37,892 bases of DNA from Nitrosopumilaceae archaeon (GCA_024644385.1 JAHELB010000012.1:1-37892); one strand, 5' to 3'. Shown: positions 16,051-24,999, numbered from the stretch's first letter. Translations and numbers: made by a program. The notes: generated by a model not told the origin, from the letters alone.

Positions 16051-16344
16051 TTAACAGTTGCAGTCCTCATCGGAAATAATTTTTAATTTTAGTGTTTGCT
16101 GATATTTGTTCTGAATATAGCTGGCTAAATTAATGACCCTTGTTCTAGAATTTTTATTTTTCCAGCTACCCTCATTTTCAAACCAAGATTCTATATCCTC
16201 TAAATCAAATCTTTCTTCTTTTTGAATTAAAGTTTTAAAAATATTTTTAATCTCTTCTATTTCCGAATCTGTTAAATTGTTTTTATCTTCTATTATGGCA
16301 GTTATTTCATTTAATTTTATAATGACATTATTAGTTAAAGGCAT
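16051..16344 (-). CDS. Hypothetical small helical protein, 97 aa
   Basis: ATG start. The protein is largely helical and acidic (ITAIIEDKNNLTDSEIEEIK) with a GSWKNKNSRTRV turn, and ends in DEDCNC, a pair of C-terminal cysteines. It converges on the gene at 15815-16048, with two bases between the ends. There is no signal or membrane span. I recognise no family. Confidence 0.7.
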   Translation of the reverse strand: MPLTNNVIIKLNEITAIIEDKNNLTDSEIEEIKNIFKTLIQKEERFDLEDIESWFENEGSWKNKNSRTRVINLASYIQNKYQQTLKLKIISDEDCNC

Positions 16345-16498
16345 TTTTTCTTATTTGTAAAATATTTTTTGGCAATATCTAAACTTATTCTTTGGAATAA
16401 ATTTTTTCAGAAATTAAAAATATTTTAAATTCGTCATCATAGAGTATTTTATTATAAAATTGTGATTGTTTTTATAATGATTGAAGTTCCTATTTCTT

Positions 16499-16846
16499 AT
16501 GCAATACTTTCAAGCCTTAAAACTTGGTCAAAAAAGAGTGGAGCAATCAAGAGAATACCTAAATAAAATTACTGAAGGAAAAGCAATGCCGGCACTGGCT
16601 CTAAGAGATAACAAAACCAATGTCTGGGAACCTGTAGGTGAGGAAAATTTGTATGCGTTTGTCGATGAAACTGCAGGATTTGTTTTGACAGATACAAGTG
16701 GATATATTTTAGCTCTAGTTGACAAAAACGGCACTTCTAAATCCATTGCCCAGGGAATTACCAAAGAGCAGAAAGAAAAATTTGAAGCTGCGTTTCATTC
16801 TGATGATATTTTAGAATATAAAGGAAAAGTAATTTTGCCTGTATAG
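16499..16846 (+). CDS. Hypothetical protein, 115 aa
   Basis: I chose ATG at 16499 (MQYFQALKLGQKRVEQSRE) over TTG at 16481. A helical N-terminus is followed by strands and turns (VWEPVGEENLYAFVDETAGF, VLTDTSGYILALVDKNG) and a helix (ITKEQKEKFEAAF). There is no signal, membrane span or cysteine. The upstream 154-base AT-rich gap probably carries its promoter. It precedes the LOR/SDH-type gene by 70 bases. Function is unknown. Confidence 0.75.
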   Translation: MQYFQALKLGQKRVEQSREYLNKITEGKAMPALALRDNKTNVWEPVGEENLYAFVDETAGFVLTDTSGYILALVDKNGTSKSIAQGITKEQKEKFEAAFHSDDILEYKGKVILPV

Positions 16847-16916
16847 ATAAATTAACAAATCTTGTGCTTAAAATTCTCCCCAAACCTTTTTGAGTGTATG
16901 GCAATGAATTGAGATA

Positions 16917-18140
16917 ATGAAAAAGTATTCTCAAGAAGTTGAAGTAAACGGTCACTTGATAGATTCAATGATTTTAACAAAAATTTTCGATAAAATAATG
17001 AATCGGGGAGGGGAGTTTGAAATTTTAGATTTAAAGGTTGGCAAAAAGAAGAAAGATCCTAGCTACGCAAAACTTCTTGTCTCAGGAAAAAACGCAAAAC
17101 ATTTGGACGAAATTACAGATGATATTCACCGAGAAGGCGCAATGCCTCATAACGAAAAACAAGTCAAGCTAAAAAAAGCCTCAAAAAATATGGTAATGCC
17201 TGATAATTTTTACAGCACCACAAATAATGATACGTGGATTTTTCACAATAAATCCTGGATTTATGTAGAAAATCAAATGATGGACAAGTGTATCGTTGTA
17301 AAGAAAAATCGCGCCTTTTGTGTACCAATTAGAGACATAAAGAAAGGAGACCTTATTGTTGTAGATGAAATTGGAGTAAAGGTATCGCCACCTCAAAGGC
17401 CAAGAGAACAAGCCAACATTTTTGCATTTATGGGAAGCAGTAGTTCAAGTGAAAGACCTACTCAGCATATAGCAAAAAAAGTTGCTCAAGATATAGTACA
17501 AACTACAAAAAATGGAGGAAAAATTGTCGTTGTAGGAGGACCTGCAATCGTTCACACAGGTACTGCCAATTCATTGGCAGCCTTGATAAAACAGGGGTAT
17601 GTTCATGGTTTGCTAGCTGGTAATGCATTGGCCGTACATGATATTGAGTATGCTACCATGGGAACATCGCTTGGAATGTATGTTCATGATGCTACCCTGG
17701 CAAAAAAAGGGCATAGAAATCATATGGATACAATCAATGCTGTTTTTAAAGCAGGTTCTATTCCTAAAATGGTTCAACAAAAGAAACTTAGAAGTGGAAT
17801 TTTTTACGAATGTGTAAAAAACAAGATTCCCTTTGTTTTAGCTAGTTCCATTAGAGATGATGGCCCTTTACCTGATGTTATTACTGATGTCGCTTTAGCA
17901 CAACGAGAGTACAAAAAAATACTCAAAGATGCAAGTATGGTAATAATGATCTCCACGATGCTGCATTCCATCGCGACTGGAAATATGCTTCCATCCAATG
18001 TCAAAGTAGTTGTAATTGATATTAACCAACCCACTGTAACAAAATTAATGGATAGAGGAACATGGCAAGCGTTGGGAATAGTATCTGATGTTGGTGCGTT
18101 TTTACCTCTAGTTGCCCAAGAAATTAAAAAATTAAAATAA
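16917..18140 (+). CDS. LOR/SDH-type (TIGR00300) protein, possible ornithine cyclodeaminase or arginine-degrading enzyme
   Basis: A 407-residue protein. The N-terminal half (about 1-110, starting KKYSQEVEVNGHLIDSMIL) is the small domain seen in LOR/SDH and ArgZ-type proteins. The C-terminal half has a Rossmann-like fold (GGKIVVVGGPAIVHTGTANS, then LAGNALAVHDIEYATMGTSLG). Relatives characterised elsewhere include an archaeal ornithine cyclodeaminase and the cyanobacterial ArgZ guanidinohydrolase domain. The thaumarchaeal activity is inferred only. ATG start at 16917. It converges on the KaiC-like gene with no gap. Confidence 0.8.
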   Translation: MKKYSQEVEVNGHLIDSMILTKIFDKIMNRGGEFEILDLKVGKKKKDPSYAKLLVSGKNAKHLDEITDDIHREGAMPHNEKQVKLKKASKNMVMPDNFYSTTNNDTWIFHNKSWIYVENQMMDKCIVVKKNRAFCVPIRDIKKGDLIVVDEIGVKVSPPQRPREQANIFAFMGSSSSSERPTQHIAKKVAQDIVQTTKNGGKIVVVGGPAIVHTGTANSLAALIKQGYVHGLLAGNALAVHDIEYATMGTSLGMYVHDATLAKKGHRNHMDTINAVFKAGSIPKMVQQKKLRSGIFYECVKNKIPFVLASSIRDDGPLPDVITDVALAQREYKKILKDASMVIMISTMLHSIATGNMLPSNVKVVVIDINQPTVTKLMDRGTWQALGIVSDVGAFLPLVAQEIKKLK

Positions 18141-18992
18141 TTAATTTATTGTTTGTAGCCTTGGGTGTAAAACTTGATACCCATTTTCATTAAATCTTAT
18201 AGGATATGTTTGTTCACTGTGTTTTACTCCCCTCATTTTTATTACCTGAATAGATCTTTCCATGGTATTTGTTTTTTGAACATGATTTAAAATGACAATT
18301 CCTGATGCTGCATACCATTCTGGGGGAGTTCTAGATTCTAAGTTTTCAGAGATAAAAATAGAAGTGCATCTCTGTTCATCTAAAGAATGAATCATTTTTT
18401 GGATTCCCTGGCGAGTATTGAATTGATTTCCGTATTGGATACTCAATACAGAAAGAGAATCAACAACTAGACGTTTTGCATGAATTTTTTTTATTCCTTG
18501 CATAATCAATTGAGTCAAATGTGTAAAGGGAAAAGGTTCTGATTCATACAAAATTTCACTGGATTCAAAATGTTCATCACTTATTTTAAATGGTCTAGCA
18601 TCGATGATCATAATTTTTTCTTCTTCAATTAGTTTCTCAATATTCCAGCCAAAAACACTAAAATCACTTATTAGTTCTTGTGGACTTTGTGTAAGAGTTA
18701 CAAATATTCCAGGTTCTTCAAAGTCTAATGCCCCATTATGAAGAAATTGCATTCCAAATGTAGATTTTCCACTTCCCGACTCTCCGGAAAGGACAATAGT
18801 TTTACCTTCTTTCAAACCACCATCAATAATTAAATCAAATCCAGGAATTCCTGTTCTAATTTTTAACTCGGAATTATTCACAATAAACTGCGAGTAATTT
18901 TCTATATAAAGAAGAGTGAGTTTATCTGATATACACATAAATTTTCTGAGTTCAATTCTAGCTAGAGTGGAATTGATTTTGATTTTGTCCAC
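18141..18992 (-). CDS. KaiC/RadA-like RecA-superfamily ATPase
   Basis: A single RecA-type domain. GIPGFDLIIDGGLKEG leads to the Walker A motif GESGSGKST (Lys76), and RLVVDSLSVLS near residue 165 is Walker B. It resembles the archaeal KaiC-like/RAD55 signal ATPases rather than RadA. GTG at 18992 overlaps the TrmB gene by 31 bases; ATG at 18938 (18 residues shorter) is the alternative. The overlap points to co-translation with the TrmB-like regulator. I considered ArlH (archaellum ATPase), but it is 10 kb from the FlaI/FlaJ motor and paired with a regulator. A phospho-switch or scaffold role is inferred. Confidence 0.85.
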   Translation of the reverse strand: MDKIKINSTLARIELRKFMCISDKLTLLYIENYSQFIVNNSELKIRTGIPGFDLIIDGGLKEGKTIVLSGESGSGKSTFGMQFLHNGALDFEEPGIFVTLTQSPQELISDFSVFGWNIEKLIEEEKIMIIDARPFKISDEHFESSEILYESEPFPFTHLTQLIMQGIKKIHAKRLVVDSLSVLSIQYGNQFNTRQGIQKMIHSLDEQRCTSIFISENLESRTPPEWYAASGIVILNHVQKTNTMERSIQVIKMRGVKHSEQTYPIRFNENGYQVLHPRLQTIN

Positions 18993-19834
18993 AACAAATC
19001 AAATAATAATTTTTTAGAATAAATCATGGCATTTGAGTTTGTCCACATTGCGGAAACATTTTCTTTACCGGAACTAGAATTTTTCATAAAGAAAAGAATT
19101 TCTTCATTATCTTTTATTACAAAGCAAATATCGCCTTCGTCGGTAGAAGGGAATTTTTTTACATTTGTTCTATCAATTTCATCAAAAACGTATAATGTTC
19201 TTGTTGAAGAGTTTGTTAATATTTTCAAATCTACTTCAGATTTATCGAGAGGCTCTAAAAAGTTTGCATGATAGAATTTTAAGAAATCTTTCTCATTTCC
19301 TATAACTTGGAATTCTTTTTTAGTATTTATTATCATGTCGTTAATTTTTCCATAAATTTGGTTTTCCCCCTGCAACATTTGGAATTTATCCTCTTTTACT
19401 AGGTCAGGTTCGTTGTGATAATTTGGAATTTTATCCCAGATTTTAGTTAGATCTTCTTCTTGTTTTTCTAATTGTTTGATGCGCTCTTTTTCGGTATTAA
19501 CCATTGATTTAATTGCATTTGTTAGTGGTATTGCTGAGAATTTAATAGGGTGTTGGAATGTAGCTGAAACAATTCCTTTGTTTTGTAAGGTAGTAAGAAG
19601 ATGGTAAGTTTCAGTTCTTGGAAGTTTTAATGCTCTACAAACTTCAGGGGCTGTCTTTGAACCATATTTTCCAAGAAATATGTATACCTTACATTGATTG
19701 GTAGTTAATCCAAATTTTGAGAATTGATCTTGTAATTGATCTATAGATTGCTTATGTTCATAGGAACTAGAATCTGGGTCATTTTCAAATATTGTCGTTT
19801 GGTTATTTTCAGTCAATTTTGCCTCCGAGGACAA
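18962..19834 (-). CDS. TrmB-family transcriptional regulator, long form with effector domain
   Basis: Residues 41-112 form a winged helix-turn-helix (FGLTTNQCKVYIFLGKYG, then the recognition helix PRTETYHLLTTL). A coiled-coil linker (VNTEKERIKQLEKQEEDL) and a C-terminal domain of about 150-285 resembling the phospholipase-D-like effector half of TrmB-like proteins follow. The start is TTG at 19834; there is no ATG upstream in frame. Its DNA-binding half is 38 of 72 identical (hand count) to the short TrmB-like protein at 35643-36155. It overlaps the KaiC-like gene. It may control the pilus cluster. Confidence 0.85.
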   Translation of the reverse strand: MSSEAKLTENNQTTIFENDPDSSSYEHKQSIDQLQDQFSKFGLTTNQCKVYIFLGKYGSKTAPEVCRALKLPRTETYHLLTTLQNKGIVSATFQHPIKFSAIPLTNAIKSMVNTEKERIKQLEKQEEDLTKIWDKIPNYHNEPDLVKEDKFQMLQGENQIYGKINDMIINTKKEFQVIGNEKDFLKFYHANFLEPLDKSEVDLKILTNSSTRTLYVFDEIDRTNVKKFPSTDEGDICFVIKDNEEILFFMKNSSSGKENVSAMWTNSNAMIYSKKLLFDLLWTKSKSIPL

Positions 19835-19985
19835 TCCAACAAAATGGCTTGATTTAGAGGGATCAAGTCAATTACGTTTGATTTTTCTGATCGTATATTT
19901 GATCTAACGTAAGAAATCTGATGGTTTTTGTTTTCTTTTACAATGGGTTTAGTCATAATTATCTGTAATTTTACAAAATTTCTCA

Positions 19986-20561
19986 TTATTCGCACCCCAC
20001 CGTTAAGATCGATTTAAAGGCAAACTTTTCCCGTTTTCCTCCTGTTTTTATAAATGCCAACTCATATGGACCGTTTTGTTGCTCAAAACCCACCCCAGAC
20101 AATTCCTTTTTTATTCCAGATTTAATTAGATTCTCAAGACTAACTTTTGTGTTTGATAATCTTTCTGATTCTTCCTTCATTTCTTCTAAAGATTTAAAAT
20201 ACAATTCAAGTTCACCTCGAGTCCCAATTCCGTTGTATAGATGGAGGTTTTCATAGTCTATCCAATCCTGAGATTGGCCTTTTTTAGATTTTTTCTTTGA
20301 ATTTTGATTTTGGGGTTTTTTTCCGGTGTTTTTTTTATTTTTAGAACTTTTTTCATCACTTTTTTTATTTTTAGATTTCTCTGGGTTTAATTTGTTTTTT
20401 AAATCAGAAAGTTCCTCAGCATTATTTTTTTCACCCTCTCTAATTTTATCTCCAATTAGTTTAGATTGACCTTCAATTTTGTTATTTAATTCCTTTATTT
20501 TTTTATCTACTAATTCTTGTAATTCTGTAACAGATTCGAAACGGGATATTCTATGATTCAA
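19986..20561 (-). CDS. Lysine-rich coiled-coil protein, 191 aa
   Basis: N-terminal helix (VTELQELVDKKIKELNNKIE), then a very basic, Ser/Asn/Lys-rich low-complexity stretch (about residues 60-97), then a folded C-terminal part with strands (QQNGPYELAFIKTGGKREKF) ending at GCE. Its ATG lies just after the stop of the next gene upstream (two bases between), so the two are coupled. It lies within the leftward pilus operon. No signal or membrane span. The role is unknown; an adaptor between cell envelope and motor is only a guess. Confidence 0.65.
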   Translation of the reverse strand: MNHRISRFESVTELQELVDKKIKELNNKIEGQSKLIGDKIREGEKNNAEELSDLKNKLNPEKSKNKKSDEKSSKNKKNTGKKPQNQNSKKKSKKGQSQDWIDYENLHLYNGIGTRGELELYFKSLEEMKEESERLSNTKVSLENLIKSGIKKELSGVGFEQQNGPYELAFIKTGGKREKFAFKSILTVGCE

Positions 20562-20563
20562 AT

Positions 20564-21127
20564 TTATGCGACCTCGTTAGATAAATTAGATTCTGTGGTT
20601 GATGAATTTTCTAGATTTTGTTTTAAAATATTAGAAGACTTTGCAGTTAGAGAATTTCCAGTTTTGCCTTCAACGTCCTTATCAGAGTTAATTTTTTCAA
20701 TCTTTCCTAATTTAGTAGTAATTGATTTTAAAAATGTTATATTTTTATTTTGAACTATTTTTTCATTTTTACATAATTCTATTATTGGTAAAATGGAGTT
20801 TTTTAAAATTTCAGCAATTTTTTTTGTAGAAAATTCATCTAGTCTTTTTTCCTCAACTTTTCCATTTGATTTTTTTATTACGATTTCTAGAGATGGTGTT
20901 AAAGTGATTTTAGTACTTTCATCTTCATTAAAAATTTTCGGAGATAACTCAACTGAAAAGCCCAGAAATTCTGTTATCACCTTTAAAGAATTATACAATT
21001 CATCAATTACATTTCCTTTTTCACTTTCTAATTCATAAATTTGTACGGATTCATCTACCAACAAATCTGTGCTTTTTAAGACCTCATCAAATTCCTTGAT
21101 TTCAGCCTCAGAATTGCTTGCCATCAT
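20564..21127 (-). CDS. Acidic hypothetical protein of the pilus island, 187 aa
   Basis: A charged alpha/beta protein: helix (IKEFDEVLKSTDLLVDESVQ), strands (FSVELSPKIFNED, TKITLTPSLEIVIKKSNGK), helix (TKKIAEILKNSILPIIELCK), then a disordered Ser/Asn/Lys-rich tail. ATG start, or the next ATG one codon later. It is 60 bases downstream of the LamG pilin-like gene and two bases before the next gene, so it is inside the leftward transcript. The domain plan loosely resembles that of the protein at 26400-26915, but I found no convincing sequence match. Confidence 0.65.
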   Translation of the reverse strand: MMASNSEAEIKEFDEVLKSTDLLVDESVQIYELESEKGNVIDELYNSLKVITEFLGFSVELSPKIFNEDESTKITLTPSLEIVIKKSNGKVEEKRLDEFSTKKIAEILKNSILPIIELCKNEKIVQNKNITFLKSITTKLGKIEKINSDKDVEGKTGNSLTAKSSNILKQNLENSSTTESNLSNEVA

Positions 21128-21187
21128 AATAAAAAGTCAAATTTTGATAAAGAGTATGGGTGTGTAAGTCAAAATTACAAACAACCC

Positions 21188-23641
21188 CTAGGTAACCCTT
21201 ACCACGCCAATAAAGCTGGTATGGAGGAAAACCTGTCCTTCGGAATCAAATCCATCTAAAAATACATACATTCCATACCGTCCCTCAGGAATTAGTGGGC
21301 TTGACGGATTTCCTGGTTGTTCGCGTGGAATATCAAATTCAACAGGGGTTGAACTTCCTACATAAAGAGGAGTGCTGTCCTGGCTTGGAGTCAAGGCTGT
21401 TCCATTAGAACTAATAATAAAGGCAGCATATGGGGCCCCAGAAATCTCATCTTTAAAAATTACCCTGCTTTGGTATTTTATCCAGGTATCCTTTGGACCT
21501 GGATTAAAAATCCCAATTGTGCCAATTCCAGAATTGTCATACGTTGCATACCCTGGAAGACCCACGTCTGGAAGGGGGGGTTGAAGGAAACTGCTTTTCA
21601 GTTTTGAAACAATGTCTGTATCGTCTATTGCCATTTTCATATTCAGATTTCCTATACTTTTTGGTGAATATGTCATGTTAACCATCAACCTTTCACCCGG
21701 ACCGACAATCCTTTCTTCGGTTGTAGTTGCTGTAAAATTTACCTGACCCCAAATATCGCTAATTGGTGCGGCATATTCTCCAAAATCACTTGAATATGCT
21801 ATAGGAAAACTTGAAGTTTGGGCAATTGTTTTATTTGAAAATCCAAGATCTCCTCCAAATTCATCTACAATCCGCAAATCAAAATCCATCAGATGGCTGT
21901 CTATACCATAATTTGTATTAAATAAATCAGTAATCTCTTGCTCGGTACTTTCGTCTAAGGAATAATCATCCCAATGAATAATATCATCAATTAGGCCATT
22001 GAATCCATCAGTTCCACTGTCATCACTTGCACCAATGTAGATATTTCCAGAAAGATTGATGGCTCCATTTCCTCCATGGTTATCTGAATCCACTGAAATT
22101 CCATCCACAAACAATTCACAATCATTATCACTTGGCATTAATGCAACGAAATTATGCCATGAATCATCCTTATAGCTTAAAAGGCTAGTACAAGTTGCGA
22201 CCTCAGAGGGAGAACCTGCATCTATTTGATAAACCAACTGCCCAAGAGAATTTAGAAATATTTTATAAAAATCATTTCCACTGCTACTTTCTCCAAAATA
22301 TATTGTTTGATCACTTAATGGGCCTGAGATATTTGCTTTGAACCAGCCAGATGTGGCAGCTGGACTTGAGTCAAGGTCATTATCATCAGTTACATCTATG
22401 TATGCAAATTGATTTCCTGAAAATTCATAAGCACCTGCACCTTGATGTCCTGTTGCGTTCCATATGGGTCGATTGGAATCAGTACCCAAAGTCATTACAG
22501 TGTTCGTGGTACTGTCCAACGGCGAGTCAAGATCCTTTTCAAAATGATATGACATTGTTTCACTACTAGAACCAGAATGTAACAAACTCTCCGGCATTGG
22601 ACTGCTGATATATCGTATAACAGTATTCCAGTTTCCATCAGGAATATTTACCGTTACATTCCCGTCGGTATTTGTATAAAATATCGCATTAGTTGTACCA
22701 AAATCAATTACCTCTCCCAAATTATTTTCTGGTGAAGCAGACCACATCTGTCTTTCACCTAATGCATCAAAAGTTTCTTTATGAAAAAATAATAAATTTT
22801 GAGGAGTCGAGATAGTGGTCAAAAAACTGCTAACAAGAGAGCTTCCACTCTCTTCAGCAAATTCAACAACCTGAACCTCTACATCTTTAGTTACAGTATT
22901 TCCTGGAACTCCATTTAGAATGCTTGCCTGAAATCTAACTTTGTCATTATCCTCTCCAGAAATTCTATATGTCCACTCAAAAATCGCTGTTTCACCTTTT
23001 TCTAAAACTGGGTGAGGTACTGGGGAAGGACCTTCTAGTTCAGCTGTGCCTCCTAGAGAAATTACATTTAGTAACGGCTGAATATTTGTGTAAATAGTAT
23101 TCTGAGTAGAATTGTTGGTTACGGCCAATAAAATGGTAGATTTAAAATTGGTTGGCACTACCTCAGGCAATGCAAATAACTGCAAGTTAAGGGGATCAGT
23201 TGATGCATTTACGGAGAATTCTTTTGTAGTTCCCCTATCTGTAACTAATTTCATTTTGTATGTTTCAGTTTCCAATGCTGTAAAAGACAAGGTTTTGAGT
23301 ATGTCCTTAGCAGTATTTCCAGTGGTTATAGAACTGTTTAAATTAAATTTATAGACTTGATCAACACCTGTAACATTTTCAACCCATAATCGAGTAAAAG
23401 AAACAGGGATATCCCCTGAATTATATATGTCTAAATTAATTTTATTATTTTCGATTGTTAATTTTGAAATATCAAAAGATTCTTTTTTTCTATTCTCTCT
23501 TTCCTGTTCAACGGCAAATACATTTTCGGAAAAATTTTCAAATAGATTCATGCTATAAGTTAGATAACTAGCTGCAGTAATTATTACAATAAGGAAAAAA
23601 ACACCTCCTACAACGGTGGTTAAACCTCTCCTTTTTTTCAT
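21188..23641 (-). CDS. Giant pilin-like adhesin: class III signal peptide plus LamG/concanavalin-like domain
   Basis: The N-terminus MKKRRGLTTVVGGVFFLIVI is an archaeal class III (prepilin) signal, with probable cleavage after Gly6 and a hydrophobic alpha-1 stretch to about residue 30. A beta-rich ectodomain follows. Residues about 365-575 look like a LamG/concanavalin lectin sandwich (GAYEFSGNQFAYIDV, SWHNFVALM, CELFVDGISV, GLIDDIIHWDDYSL). The last 240 residues are further beta-sandwich. At 817 aa it is several times longer than ordinary pilins. Its ATG overlaps the stop of the small pilin gene upstream by four bases. I infer a pilus-tip or minor pilin adhesin for carbohydrate or surface binding. 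Confidence 0.85.
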   Translation of the reverse strand: MKKRRGLTTVVGGVFFLIVIITAASYLTYSMNLFENFSENVFAVEQERENRKKESFDISKLTIENNKINLDIYNSGDIPVSFTRLWVENVTGVDQVYKFNLNSSITTGNTAKDILKTLSFTALETETYKMKLVTDRGTTKEFSVNASTDPLNLQLFALPEVVPTNFKSTILLAVTNNSTQNTIYTNIQPLLNVISLGGTAELEGPSPVPHPVLEKGETAIFEWTYRISGEDNDKVRFQASILNGVPGNTVTKDVEVQVVEFAEESGSSLVSSFLTTISTPQNLLFFHKETFDALGERQMWSASPENNLGEVIDFGTTNAIFYTNTDGNVTVNIPDGNWNTVIRYISSPMPESLLHSGSSSETMSYHFEKDLDSPLDSTTNTVMTLGTDSNRPIWNATGHQGAGAYEFSGNQFAYIDVTDDNDLDSSPAATSGWFKANISGPLSDQTIYFGESSSGNDFYKIFLNSLGQLVYQIDAGSPSEVATCTSLLSYKDDSWHNFVALMPSDNDCELFVDGISVDSDNHGGNGAINLSGNIYIGASDDSGTDGFNGLIDDIIHWDDYSLDESTEQEITDLFNTNYGIDSHLMDFDLRIVDEFGGDLGFSNKTIAQTSSFPIAYSSDFGEYAAPISDIWGQVNFTATTTEERIVGPGERLMVNMTYSPKSIGNLNMKMAIDDTDIVSKLKSSFLQPPLPDVGLPGYATYDNSGIGTIGIFNPGPKDTWIKYQSRVIFKDEISGAPYAAFIISSNGTALTPSQDSTPLYVGSSTPVEFDIPREQPGNPSSPLIPEGRYGMYVFLDGFDSEGQVFLHTSFIGVVRVT

Positions 23642-24087
23642 GGCCCCATAACATAAGTTTGATAGATAGAACCTTTTTCGGTAGTTATGGTAACCTGAAT
23701 AGGATCAGTTGTTGTCCAATTGTAAGTAATCTCTGTTGATAAAATATCGTTACGATGGATTCCTCCATTTGTAACAAGTAAATTAGTTTTATCCACAGAA
23801 TTATCTAAGGTTATTTTTGTAACATTTAATCCGTTGTTTCCAACGTTGCTCATTGTTAAATTTATAAATTTATTGGGATTGTTTCCAAACCAAATGTTTT
23901 CAATTACTAAAAATTCGTTTAGTTTGTTTACCCCCTCAGAATAAACTGTATTAAGTTCATTTTGTTCTGCTGCAAATATGCTGTTTGACCAAGCGGTTAA
24001 CATGCTCCCCATAATAGCTACTGCGGAAAGCAAAATCCCGGTTGAAACAATGGTAGCTAACGCTCTGCGTTTGGTATGCTTACCCAT
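23638..24087 (-). CDS. Type IV pilin-like protein, 149 aa
   Basis: Class III signal: MGKHTKRRALATIVSTGILL, with the basic KRRA before the hydrophobic helix and probable PibD cleavage after Ala9. The mature part starts with the hydrophobic alpha-1 helix and continues as a beta-rich head with N-glycosylation-like sites (NLT, NVT, NWT). Its stop overlaps the start of the LamG pilin-like gene (ATGA), so both are made together. It could be the minor pilin that carries the large adhesin. Confidence 0.87.
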   Translation of the reverse strand: MGKHTKRRALATIVSTGILLSAVAIMGSMLTAWSNSIFAAEQNELNTVYSEGVNKLNEFLVIENIWFGNNPNKFINLTMSNVGNNGLNVTKITLDNSVDKTNLLVTNGGIHRNDILSTEITYNWTTTDPIQVTITTEKGSIYQTYVMGP

Positions 24088-24162
24088 ATAAAAAAAACCA
24101 AAAATTCAATATTATTCATCAAGGTGTATTTTACAAAACTTACAATAAACCAAAATTTGATA

Positions 24163-24999
24163 TCAATTATGCCCAGAGCAAGGTTTTCCACACGCAGGGC
24201 ACGAGTCATCTAAAGAATTGTCTCTAAACATGCCTATCTGGTTTGAGATTCCAAATCCAAACAGTGCATAGGTCCAGAGGAATAAAATCTCCACTAGATG
24301 ACCTGGGTAGTATTGATTTTGAAGAGATAGGAATAGAACGCTATTATCACCAATAATTTGTGTAATTATTCCTAAAGATAATAGAGATATCATAAAATTT
24401 ACGCCTCCCTTAAAAAATAAAATCACACCAATGATTGCAGGAATTAAAATAATAGAATCTAAGATTGGGTATGCAAACAATACGAGATAATTTTTACTCA
24501 GCAAATCTGGCTCTGAGTCAATAATCATTATTAAAGATGGGATTAGAAGAACCATTGAAAATAAAGATATGCATACTACTAGTTTTTTTGAAATCTGTTT
24601 TAAAAATGGTCTTAAATAAAAAACAAGAGATGCAAAAAACAATTGGTATCCCGTAATATAGAAAAAATCATCTGCGTACTCCCAGGCATTTGTACCTAGA
24701 ACTATGTTATAAAAAATATCTACCGTTTCAGCGCAAAACCAGTATGCTGAAAACAACATAAATAAAATCCATGCCTTTCCATGGTTTCCTTTTGTTCCAT
24801 ATTTTGAAACCATGAAAAAAGAGGTAATCATAACAATTCCCGAAAGAACCGAAGACAAAAATTTTGTAGAATTTTCGGCTGTTTCTTGTCCCACAATATT
24901 TGCCAATAAAAGAATTGATGTAATACCTAATAGCGTAAAAAGAAGGTATTCCTGTACATTAAATCTGTGATAAAATATTTGCAAGAAATTACCTCGCAA
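24163..24999 (-). CDS. Polytopic membrane protein with Cys/His C-terminal tail
   Basis: About eight hydrophobic segments are visible (for example YLLFTLLGITSILLLANIV, SLFSMVLLIPSLIMII, ILDSIILIPAIIGVILFF). The protein ends DDSCPACGKPCSGHN, a CxxC plus Cys and His that could hold a zinc or metal ion outside the membrane core. TTG start at 24999 overlaps the MoxR gene by 11 bases. It sits between the MoxR ATPase and two pilins. It could be the substrate or membrane anchor of the MoxR-VWA pair. No family was recognised. Confidence 0.75.
   Translation of the reverse strand: MRGNFLQIFYHRFNVQEYLLFTLLGITSILLLANIVGQETAENSTKFLSSVLSGIVMITSFFMVSKYGTKGNHGKAWILFMLFSAYWFCAETVDIFYNIVLGTNAWEYADDFFYITGYQLFFASLVFYLRPFLKQISKKLVVCISLFSMVLLIPSLIMIIDSEPDLLSKNYLVLFAYPILDSIILIPAIIGVILFFKGGVNFMISLLSLGIITQIIGDNSVLFLSLQNQYYPGHLVEILFLWTYALFGFGISNQIGMFRDNSLDDSCPACGKPCSGHN

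Noticed and set aside
18141-18992. KaiC-like ATPase as ArlH of an archaellum
   Set aside because: It is distant from the FlaI/FlaJ genes, overlaps a TrmB regulator, and its sequence looks like general KaiC-like signalling ATPases.
19813-19956. Possible 47-residue leftward gene between the coiled-coil gene and the TrmB gene (MTKPIVKENKNH...)
   Set aside because: It overlaps the TrmB start in another frame, has no recognisable motif or ribosome binding site, and the gap is better explained as the TrmB promoter. It stays possible but unsupported.
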